Source: Bacteroidales bacterium (lineage in GTDB: Bacteria > Bacteroidota > Bacteroidia > Bacteroidales > UBA932). Taken from it: DNA of 5,788 nucleotides. The stretch is from NCBI GenBank assembly GCA_017429885.1, contig JAFROA010000319.1, positions 1-5,788 of the forward strand, given 5' to 3'. A model generated the notes under the pieces. That model saw only the letters and a program-made list of their open reading frames with translations. It searched no databases and had not been told where the DNA came from. Each line of letters begins with the position of its first letter. Position 1 is the first letter of the stretch. The position numbers and the translations under genes were made by a program. Shown in pieces: positions 1 through 5,768 of this stretch.

Positions 1-26
1 AATAAAAAACGACAATTTCCGAGCCA

Positions 27-785
27 ATGGTTGATAAGATGCATATCAGGTGGATGGAAGAGACGGATTCCACGCAGGACGAGGTCAGGAGGCACTTTTC
101 CGAGTATGACAATCTGTCAGTTGTGGCCGCTATCCTCCAAACCGCTGGCCGCGGACAGAGGGGAAACACATGGCATTCCAGAGGCGGGGAGAATCTCACC
201 TTCTCAATGGTGCTGCGATTTGGAGAGGAAGGGTTTCCCCCTCTCCCCGTCAACAGGAGTTTCCTCATCACTAAATCCGCCACACTCGCTATAACCAAAT
301 ACCTCAATGAGAAAGAAATAGCTTGTTCGATCAAATGGCCCAACGACATTTATGTAAGAAACAAGAAGATCTGTGGAATGTTGATCGAGAACACGTTGGC
401 TACCGGTAATATCGCCTCAAGCATCGTCGGGATAGGCTTGAACGTCAACCAGAAAGAATTCCCTCCGCAGCTGCTGAACCCTACATCAATGACAGTTTTG
501 ACCGGGAAAAGTTACGACCTTGTGGCTGAGCTGGAGATTCTCTCCGGATACTTGGCTGATTCGTTCAATAGGATCCTCACAGGTGGAGACACCTCTTCAG
601 CTGACCAGGAATACGAGTCGCTACTGTATCGCAGGGGTACTTTCCATGAATATGCCGCATGTCCCGACGGGCAGGTTTTTGAAGGCAAAATCCTTGGAGT
701 CACTCCAGGTGGATTGCTATGTATAGAAGATAAAAAAGGCAAACTTAAAAAGTTTGCCTTCAAAGAGATAAGTTATATTATCTAA
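27..785 (+). CDS. birA: Biotin--[acetyl-CoA-carboxylase] ligase, monofunctional (no HTH domain)
   Basis: Biotin protein ligase. It makes biotinyl-5'-AMP from biotin and ATP and transfers biotin to the acceptor lysine of carboxylase carrier proteins in the cytoplasm. The 252-residue product shows the adenylate-binding loop TAGRGQRGNTWHS (39-51), the KWPNDIYV motif (103-110) and KICGMLIE (114-121), whose Lys114 matches the catalytic lysine of the E. coli enzyme. GIGLNVNQ follows, then a small SH3-like C-terminal domain from about 205. The protein begins at the catalytic domain. The N-terminal winged-helix repressor domain of E. coli BirA is absent, so it should be an enzyme only and not a regulator of biotin genes. 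ATG at 27 is chosen; ATG at 39 (Met5) is also possible because neither has a Shine-Dalgarno sequence. Its TAA stop overlaps the rpe stop on the other strand, and its last codons contain the rpe terminator. The assignment is secure; only the exact start is open. Confidence 0.95.
   Translation: MVDKMHIRWMEETDSTQDEVRRHFSEYDNLSVVAAILQTAGRGQRGNTWHSRGGENLTFSMVLRFGEEGFPPLPVNRSFLITKSATLAITKYLNEKEIACSIKWPNDIYVRNKKICGMLIENTLATGNIASSIVGIGLNVNQKEFPPQLLNPTSMTVLTGKSYDLVAELEILSGYLADSFNRILTGGDTSSADQEYESLLYRRGTFHEYAACPDGQVFEGKILGVTPGGLLCIEDKKGKLKKFAFKEISYII
736..760 (-). terminator. Intrinsic terminator of the dnaA-pepD-rpe transcript, inside the birA 3' end
   Basis: A perfect 11-bp inverted repeat (AAGGCAAACTT at 736-746 and AAGTTTGCCTT at 750-760) has a 3-base loop. 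Read on the - strand, the stem is followed directly by Ts (six in a row, at 737-732, counting two from the stem), which is the form of a rho-independent terminator. It begins 21 bases past the rpe stop codon. On the + strand the stem is followed by CAAAGAG, so it should not terminate birA. The stem has only four G/C pairs per arm, so its strength is uncertain. The same bases encode the Lys-rich C-terminus of BirA. Confidence 0.7.
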
Positions 786-1435
786 AGTCTCATTTTAGCG
801 ATGGCTCCAACCGGATCCTCCGCTTGGAAAACTGAACTTCCAGCCACCAACATTGTAGCGCCAGCCTCGACCAAAGCGTGAGCGTTTGAAGCCGAGACTC
901 CTCCGTCAACCTCGATATCCTTGACAATACCTATCCTCTCCATCTCCGTTCTCAAAGCGGCTATCCTTCCGATGGACTCCGGTATAAACTTCTGCCCTCC
1001 GAATCCGGCGAAGACAGACATGATGAGGAAGAAATCCACATCGGGAATATAAGGGAAGAGCCTCTCTACAGGAACATCGGGATCTATGGCCAGGCCAGCC
1101 TTGACACCGCATGACTTTGCCAGGGCGATATACTCCCCAGCGTCTTTGCCCGCCTCATCAGCCGCCTCCAGATGGAAACTGATAAGACCTGCCCCGGCTT
1201 TTGCGAAGCGCTCGATGTACTTGTCAGGATTGACGATCATCAGATGGACATCAAGGGGTATGTCAGTGACTTTAGCCACCGCGTCAAGTACCGGGAAGCC
1301 GAAGGACAGGTTGGGTACCAGGCATCCATCCATGACGTCAAAATGGAGCAGGTCAGCGTGGTCGTTGACAAGCTTGACATCCCTCTCCAAATTGAGGAAA
1401 TCAGCAGCAAGTATTGAAGGAGCTATCTTGACCAT
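782..1435 (-). CDS. rpe: Ribulose-phosphate 3-epimerase
   Basis: Interconverts D-ribulose 5-phosphate and D-xylulose 5-phosphate in the pentose phosphate pathway (cytoplasmic TIM barrel, metal-dependent). The 217-residue protein has the usual family length. APSILAADF (5-13) opens the barrel, HFDVMDG (31-37) supplies metal ligands His31 and Asp33, DVHLM (62-66) supplies His64, and EVDGGV (175-180) supplies the catalytic and metal-binding Asp177. Phosphate would be held by the GFGGQ loop (144-148) and by the AGSSVF segment (198-203). One oddity is that the segment before GFGGQ reads MSVFAG where the family normally has MSVNPG. The start ATG lies 2 bases after the pepD stop codon, which implies one transcript and probably coupled translation, since no Shine-Dalgarno sequence is present. 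The gene ends in TAG, overlapping the birA stop convergently. The function is well supported. Confidence 0.96.
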   Translation of the reverse strand: MVKIAPSILAADFLNLERDVKLVNDHADLLHFDVMDGCLVPNLSFGFPVLDAVAKVTDIPLDVHLMIVNPDKYIERFAKAGAGLISFHLEAADEAGKDAGEYIALAKSCGVKAGLAIDPDVPVERLFPYIPDVDFFLIMSVFAGFGGQKFIPESIGRIAALRTEMERIGIVKDIEVDGGVSASNAHALVEAGATMLVAGSSVFQAEDPVGAIAKMRL

Positions 1436-1437
1436 GG

Positions 1438-2679
1438 CTATTTGAAAGAAGTTACCACATCAGTGAGATGCTCGACGAATTTGTCAAGTGAAGCGAGCTC
1501 AAGTTTCTCGCCGGGAGCATGAACACCTCTCAAAGTCGGACCGAAGGATATCATGTCGATGTCTCCGAATTTCTCGCCAAAAAGGCCGCACTCCAGACCG
1601 GCATGAATGGCTTTAACCTCAGGCTCATAACCGAATAGCTTCTTGTACGACTCCACGCACAGCTTTAGGATCGGTGAATCAATATTCGGGGCCCAGCCAG
1701 GATACTCGGCGGTGTGCTGTACTGAGGCTCCAGCGAGCAGGAAGCAAGCCTCCACCTTGGCCGCTATCATCCTTCTGGCTGACGGGATAGCGCTCCTCTG
1801 GCTAGTCAACACTTCAATCCTGCCGGGATGCCGCATGCGGACAGCGGCGAGGTTTGTGGAAGTCTCAACAAGGCCGGAAATCTCATGGCTCATCGACTCA
1901 ACTCCGTGGGGGCATGCGAATAGCGCCTTGATGAGCCTGTCGGCGACATCAGAGTCCACAGGTTTCTCAGTGCACCGGAAATTGCTGGCTTTCAGCTTGA
2001 TATCGGGATCTGTCCTGGAATATTCCTTCTTGACATCCTCTGCGAAAGCATTGAAGCGTGCTATGGTTGCCTCCCTGTCCCGGACAGAGATTATGGCCTC
2101 GCACTCACGGGCTATGGCGTTGTGCTTGTTGCCACCTTTAATCATTATGAGGCGCATTCCATAAGGAAGCTCGCTGAACAGGAACCTGGCCATGACCTGT
2201 ATAGTGTTCGCCCTACCCTTATCGATGTCGTCACCACTATGGCCTCCTATGGCCCCGGTTATCTCAATCTTGACCGGGGCGTAGCCAGGGGCTGTGTCCT
2301 CGCGTGTGTAATCGAAACAAGCGGATGTCTCGAGTCCACCGGCGCAGCCGATGAACATCTGGCCCTCGTCCTCGGAATCGAGATTTATCAAGGTTTTTCC
2401 GGTGAAGAATCCCGGCTCCATGCCAAAGGCGCCATCCATGCCGGTCTCCTCGGACACTGTGAAGACACACTCAAGCCTTCCCATCGGAAGATCACTCTCC
2501 AAAAGGGCGAGCATGGCGGCGACCCCTATGCCGTCATCCGCTCCAAGTGTGGTGTCCTTAGCGATCATCCAGCCATCCTCAATCACATAATTGATGGGAT
2601 CTTTCATGAAGTCGTGATCAACGCCGTTCCTTTTCTCGCAGACCATATCTTGGTGGCCCTGCAGGACTATGGCTGGCAC
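1438..2679 (-). CDS. pepD: Aminoacyl-histidine dipeptidase (cytosol non-specific dipeptidase, M20), intact reading frame below an N-terminal amber codon
   Basis: A PepD-type peptidase of the M20 family, which cleaves Xaa-His and other dipeptides using two metal ions. This 413-residue frame, opened by a GTG, keeps the full catalytic set: His9 and Asp11 (QGHQDMV), Asp48 (LGADDGIG), the general base Glu77 and ligand Glu78 (SEETG), Asp101 (NLDSEDEG) and the C-terminal His387 (GVHAPGE). The dimerisation (lid) domain lies in the middle. E. coli PepD has 485 residues. Here the missing N-terminus is recognisable upstream in the same frame, but it is cut off by a TAG (see 2680-2862). The GTG lies inside a conserved strand leading to the first metal ligand, so it is an unlikely natural start. 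It is given only as the longest frame with an ordinary start codon. The product may be non-functional, or the full 474-codon gene may be expressed by readthrough. The gene lies between dnaA and rpe in a tight cluster and ends in TAG. Confidence 0.85.
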   Translation of the reverse strand: MPAIVLQGHQDMVCEKRNGVDHDFMKDPINYVIEDGWMIAKDTTLGADDGIGVAAMLALLESDLPMGRLECVFTVSEETGMDGAFGMEPGFFTGKTLINLDSEDEGQMFIGCAGGLETSACFDYTREDTAPGYAPVKIEITGAIGGHSGDDIDKGRANTIQVMARFLFSELPYGMRLIMIKGGNKHNAIARECEAIISVRDREATIARFNAFAEDVKKEYSRTDPDIKLKASNFRCTEKPVDSDVADRLIKALFACPHGVESMSHEISGLVETSTNLAAVRMRHPGRIEVLTSQRSAIPSARRMIAAKVEACFLLAGASVQHTAEYPGWAPNIDSPILKLCVESYKKLFGYEPEVKAIHAGLECGLFGEKFGDIDMISFGPTLRGVHAPGEKLELASLDKFVEHLTDVVTSFK

Positions 2680-2862
2680 ATTCTCCTTGCCAGGAGAAGC
2701 CGCCTTGATGATGACGACATTACCGACCTCGTCAGTCTTGTATTCTAGATTTCTTTGGGCGGCGAAATTGATAAGGAAAGCCTTAATGAGCTCCTCATGT
2801 CCCGATTCCCTCGGGATACGTGTAATCTCCTTGAAGATCTAAAGTACTCTGGATGAATTCAT
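2680..2862 (-). pseudogene. pepD: 5' segment of pepD carrying an in-frame amber codon
   Basis: From the ATG at 2862-2860, 17 bases after the dnaA stop, the frame reads MNSSRVL, then TAG at 2841-2839, then IFKEITRIPRESGHEELIK and onward without a break into the main pepD frame. The IFKEITRIPR-SG-EE block and the later DEVGNVVI block match the N-terminal region of PepD-family dipeptidases, so this is clearly coding sequence. No ATG, GTG or TTG occurs in frame between the TAG and the GTG at 2679. A single base change (for example GAG to TAG, Glu) would explain it. Whether the gene is broken in the organism, misread in the assembly or read through cannot be decided here. Confidence 0.75.
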
Positions 2863-2879
2863 ATTGACGCCAGTATTTA

Positions 2880-4304
2880 TTATCTGGCTACAGGAACAAG
2901 CATCCTTTCGATGTCGGAGACATATTGCCTGAACAGTTTGTCGGTGGACATCAGATCCGACACCGTATTGCATGCGTGCAGCACTGTAGCATGGTCTTTT
3001 CCTCCAAGCTCCATCCCGATCGTCGACAAGGAGCAGCCGCCAATGAGATTGCGGCTCAGGTACATCGCTATCTGGCGGGCCTGGACAATATTCCTTTTCC
3101 TGGATTTGGACAGCAAGGTCTCCCTGGTGATGTTGAAATACTCGCAGACAACATCCTGGACCTTATCCATGGTGACCTCTTCACGCTCCTCGCTGACTAT
3201 ATTGCCAGTGACTCTCTCCGCCAGTTCCATGGTGATTTCCTCATGGCAGAGCGTCGCGCTGGCGATCAACGAGATCAAAGCCCCTTCCAGCTCGCGGAAA
3301 TTGGACCTGATTTTTGATGCGAGAAGCTCAAGGACACTCTCGTCGACAGAGACCCCCTCACGGGCGCATCTGGCTTTCAACATGGCGAGCCTTGTGGGCA
3401 TGTCAGGCCTCTCGAGCTCAACGGACAATCCCCACTTGAATCGGGAGAGCAACCTCTCCTCAAAGTTCATAAGATCAACGGGGGCACGGTCCGAAGTGAA
3501 AACCAACTGCTTCCCTGATTGGTGGAGATGATTGAAAATGTTGAAGAAAGCGTTTTGCGAGGCAGGTCCCACAAGCTCATGGATGTCATCTACAATCAAC
3601 ACGTCGATCCTCATGTAGTAGGCCATGAAATCCGCCAGCTTGTTCTGGTGGACAGCGTTCATGTACTGAGTCTTGAACTCGTTGCCCGTGACATAAAGGA
3701 CAATCAGATCAGGATAGGAGTCATGTATCGCGATACCTATGGCCTGTGCCAGATGTGTTTTTCCGAGACCAGGGCCTCCGAATACGAAGAGAGGATTGAA
3801 GGGTGTCTTGCCGGGCTTGTCAGAGATGTTGACGCCAGCGTTAATCCCCATCTTGTTGCACTCCCCTTTCACCATGTTCTCGAAGCAATAGGCGGGATTC
3901 AACCTAGGGTTGATCTTAACCTTCTGAAGACCCGGGAATACGAAAGGACCGGGATTGCTTGACGCCTGGAAGGTGCTAAGCATCACGGATTTGTTCTCGG
4001 GGACATTGCCGTGGGAGGCGCTGAATACCATGGGGGCCTCTTTCCTGACGGGATGAATCCTGTACATCAACTTGGCGTCAGGGCCAATCACCCTGCGAAG
4101 CGCCATTTTGATAATCGGGAGATAAGCGTCCTCGAGATAACTTCTGAAGAAATCAGTGGGTACCTCCAAAGTCAATGTCGAGCCCTCAAGGGAGACCGGA
4201 ACAATGGTCTTGAACCACACGCTGAACTGCTTCGGATCAACGTTCTGTTCGAAGATCCGGAGACACTCATTCCATACTGAAATATGTCTTTCCAGTTCAG
4301 TCAT
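2880..4304 (-). CDS. dnaA: Chromosomal replication initiator protein DnaA
   Basis: An ATP-dependent initiator that binds DnaA boxes at oriC, melts the origin and loads the helicase. The 474 residues show all four domains. Domain I is about 1-85 and includes the VWNECL and FSVWF helices. A short variable linker spans about 86-130. The AAA+ domain III is about 131-345, with Walker A GGPGLGKTH (176-184, Lys182), Walker B LIVDD (236-240), sensor I FTSD (269-272), the arginine finger in SRFKWGL (Arg288) and sensor II NFRELEGAL (Arg337). Domain IV has the DNA-binding signature GGKDHATVLHAC (434-445). SRFKWGL and GGKDHATV are the forms common in Bacteroidota. The start is the ATG at 4304-4302, preceded by a T-rich leader with no Shine-Dalgarno sequence. 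It is the first gene of the dnaA-pepD-rpe cluster and is 17 bases from the pepD ATG. All key residues are present, so the protein should be functional. Confidence 0.98.
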   Translation of the reverse strand: MTELERHISVWNECLRIFEQNVDPKQFSVWFKTIVPVSLEGSTLTLEVPTDFFRSYLEDAYLPIIKMALRRVIGPDAKLMYRIHPVRKEAPMVFSASHGNVPENKSVMLSTFQASSNPGPFVFPGLQKVKINPRLNPAYCFENMVKGECNKMGINAGVNISDKPGKTPFNPLFVFGGPGLGKTHLAQAIGIAIHDSYPDLIVLYVTGNEFKTQYMNAVHQNKLADFMAYYMRIDVLIVDDIHELVGPASQNAFFNIFNHLHQSGKQLVFTSDRAPVDLMNFEERLLSRFKWGLSVELERPDMPTRLAMLKARCAREGVSVDESVLELLASKIRSNFRELEGALISLIASATLCHEEITMELAERVTGNIVSEEREEVTMDKVQDVVCEYFNITRETLLSKSRKRNIVQARQIAMYLSRNLIGGCSLSTIGMELGGKDHATVLHACNTVSDLMSTDKLFRQYVSDIERMLVPVAR

Positions 4305-4331
4305 TAATTCTATAAAAAAGAGGTTCAGCCA

Positions 4332-4349
4332 GGGAGGATTTTTCCTCTC
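4332..4349 (-). other. Small hairpin in the dnaA leader
   Basis: On the - strand, GAGGA and TCCTC (4347-4343 and 4338-4334) form a 5-bp stem around an AAAA loop. One A-C mismatch and a further G-C pair lie outside it. It would sit in the untranslated leader about 30-45 bases before the dnaA ATG. AGAGG at 4348-4344 can pair instead with CCTCT at 4323-4319, which leads straight into six Ts. The pairing is short, so a regulatory role is only a suggestion. Confidence 0.3.
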
Positions 4350-4354
4350 GCTTT

Positions 4355-4368
4355 CAATTGCAAAATTG
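4355..4368 (-). promoter_or_regulatory. Possible dnaA promoter -7 element with an overlapping dyad
   Basis: On the - strand, CAATTTTG at 4368-4361 matches the Bacteroidota -7 consensus TAnnTTTG at all but the first fixed base. It would start transcription roughly 50 bases before dnaA. No clear TTG -33 element was seen upstream, which weakens the call. The same bases form a dyad, CAATT and AATTG around a 4-base centre (4355-4368), which could be an operator. Assigned by position and motif only. Confidence 0.3.
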
Positions 4369-4489
4369 GAGGAAAATAACTTTATAAAAAATCTTTTTTA
4401 TTATTGTTTTTGTTTTTTATTTTCCTTATCTAAAGGAAACACCCAATTCAAAGACTTTGGCGTAAGTTACTATTAATCAGATATTTATG

Positions 4490-4512
4490 AATTTGCTTTT
4501 TTGCTAATTTGC
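4490..4512. repeat. Three TTTGC repeats at exact 8-bp spacing
   Basis: TTTGC occurs at 4492-4496, 4500-4504 and 4508-4512, so the period is exactly 8 bp. The outer two are part of a longer AATTTGC repeat (4490-4496 and 4506-4512). The array lies in the non-coding spacer about 190 bp upstream of dnaA, just past the amidase gene. It could be a protein-binding array or a chance product of T-rich DNA. Confidence 0.4.
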
Positions 4513-4523
4513 AGTAAATTAAT

Positions 4524-4547
4524 CACTTCTGAAAGTGGCTATTTCAG
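4524..4547 (-). terminator. Weak stem-loop(s) at the amidase stop codon
   Basis: On the - strand, CTGAAA (4547-4542) pairs with TTTCAG (4534-4529) in a 6-bp stem whose 7-base loop holds the TAG stop. Alternatively, CACTT (4537-4533) pairs with AAGTG (4528-4524) around a TCAG loop. The two are mutually exclusive. No T tract follows, so this is at best a weak terminator or an mRNA 3'-end structure. No better terminator for the amidase was found before dnaA. Confidence 0.25.
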
Positions 4548-5768
4548 CCTTGAAACCACCCCTCCATCCACTTTGACGATGAAGCAATCAGGATATGAAC
4601 TTTTGACTGTTGAAAAAGATTTTTTGACCTCCGAAAGATCGGCTGAACGGCAGATCACATATTTATAAAGATTCTTCACCTTGTAGCTCCCCATATCGTG
4701 ACCTTTGAAATACTTATCAGAGGGAGACATGACCTTGGATGATGCCAGTACCTGGATTCCATAAACCGGTTCGGAAGGTGAAGGTTCTGTGGCCTCCTGG
4801 ACATCCGATTTTTCTTCAGCTTTTGTCTCAGTCTCCGGCTTATTCTCAGCTGGCTGCTCAACGACCTGAGGCTTTGGCTTCTCTGTTTTGGGCTCTGCCT
4901 CAGGAGCCTTTTCTGGCGTGGTGGTGGTGACAGGCGCGACAGCTGAGGCCCCATCATAATCTTTCTTATATTTCACGAAGGCCTTGTAGAGGTCAGACGC
5001 GATTCTCTCCTTCCCCGCGGAGGAGATGAGAGCCTCACGGTCGGAAGGATTGGACATGAAGCCACATTCGACCAGTACTGCAGGCATCGCCGTCCTCCAT
5101 AGCACATAGAAAGGATCCTGGGAGATGCCTCGGCTGGCCTTGAACGCTCCACCTTTCATCGCCTCGTCAACGCAGCGCGCGAACTTGAAGCTCTGCTCCA
5201 GGAAAGAGTTCTGCATCAGGTTCATGAAGATATACGACTCGGGGTCAGAGGGGTCGAATCCCTCATACTTTGTGGTGTAGTCATCCTCTAGCATAATCAC
5301 GGAGTTCTCCCTGCGGACAACTTCCATATTGCCGGCGTAGAGATCCTTCTTCTTGCTGGTGTATTGACCTAGGATGTGGACCGAGTAGCCGTTGGGGCCG
5401 GTTTTCTTCCCATCGACAGAGTTCACGTGGATGGAAATGAAAAGGTTGGCTTTAGCCTTGTTGGCTATGTCAGCCCTCCCCTGCAGCTCGACGAATTTGT
5501 CGTCGGTCCTGGTCATTATGACATTGACATCAGGGTATCCCGCCCGAATTTTTTCCGCCAGACGAGTTGCTATGCTGAGCACGACTGTCTTTTCCATGGT
5601 CTTGCCGCTCGGACTGATACAACCGGCATCCTTGCCTCCATGCCCCGGGTCGATGACGACGGTCGAGAGCTTGATAGGCGAAGATGCAGCCTGCCCGAAT
5701 GCGGGTGCGGACGCCAGAAAAGGCACAACCACTGATACTACGGCAAGAAAATTGCGGATGATATTCAA
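4539..5768 (-). CDS. N-acetylmuramoyl-L-alanine amidase (Amidase_3) with C-terminal SPOR-like domain
   Basis: A secreted zinc amidase that cuts the bond between N-acetylmuramic acid and L-alanine in peptidoglycan, typically during septum splitting. A signal peptide is visible: hydrophobic core at about 8-19 and probable cleavage after AFGQA near 27. The catalytic domain (about 34-270) has zinc ligands His43 (DPGHGG), Glu59 (MEKTVVL) and His114 (SIHVNS), and catalytic Glu234 (VLVECGF). A helical insertion at about 130-195 is typical of Bacteroidota amidases. A Pro/Glu/Lys/Thr-rich linker (about 275-333) leads to a SPOR-like domain (about 334-409, opening YGIQVLASS), which in this family targets septal, stem-stripped glycans. 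The start is uncertain. The first usual start codon in the window is TTG at 5768, but the frame stays open to the window edge through NKYTTI. The true start may therefore lie outside, with a slightly longer signal-peptide N-region. The gene ends in TAG. Confidence 0.93.
   Translation of the reverse strand: MNIIRNFLAVVSVVVPFLASAPAFGQAASSPIKLSTVVIDPGHGGKDAGCISPSGKTMEKTVVLSIATRLAEKIRAGYPDVNVIMTRTDDKFVELQGRADIANKAKANLFISIHVNSVDGKKTGPNGYSVHILGQYTSKKKDLYAGNMEVVRRENSVIMLEDDYTTKYEGFDPSDPESYIFMNLMQNSFLEQSFKFARCVDEAMKGGAFKASRGISQDPFYVLWRTAMPAVLVECGFMSNPSDREALISSAGKERIASDLYKAFVKYKKDYDGASAVAPVTTTTPEKAPEAEPKTEKPKPQVVEQPAENKPETETKAEEKSDVQEATEPSPSEPVYGIQVLASSKVMSPSDKYFKGHDMGSYKVKNLYKYVICRSADLSEVKKSFSTVKSSYPDCFIVKVDGGVVSRLK

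Larger units (their letters stand above)
4305..4538. other. AT-rich intergenic spacer upstream of dnaA
   Basis: This 234-bp non-coding stretch lies between the end of the amidase gene and the dnaA start. It should hold the dnaA promoter and leader and the 3' end of the amidase transcript. The middle (about 4380-4435) is a run of T and A tracts, which reads as A-rich DNA upstream of dnaA on its own strand and may act as an UP-like or bent element. I found no copy of the DnaA box TTATCCACA on either strand, so there is no evidence for oriC here. Short dyads and repeats in it are listed separately. No credible small gene was seen. Confidence 0.7.

Noticed and set aside
1643..2748. Long + strand open frames (173 and 208 codons) opposite pepD
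   Set aside because: They overlap the conserved pepD frame fully, show no recognisable domain and look like antisense shadows of its codon use.
2815..2832. AAGGAG in the - strand followed by ATT and ATC codons, as a rare start for pepD after the amber codon
   Set aside because: The AAGGAG encodes the family-conserved Lys-Glu, the other genes here do not use Shine-Dalgarno sites, and ATT or ATC starts are very rare.
3163..3171. TTATCCATG, close to a DnaA box
   Set aside because: It is a single 7-of-9 match inside dnaA coding sequence, with no neighbouring boxes.
2911..3962. Long + strand open frames opposite dnaA (206, 130 and 147 codons)
   Set aside because: DnaA is unmistakable on the - strand. 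The opposite translations are unstructured and match no family.
782..5768. Genetic code with TAG reassigned to an amino acid
   Set aside because: rpe, pepD and the amidase end in TAG at the lengths expected for their families, and no other internal TAG occurs in the five genes.
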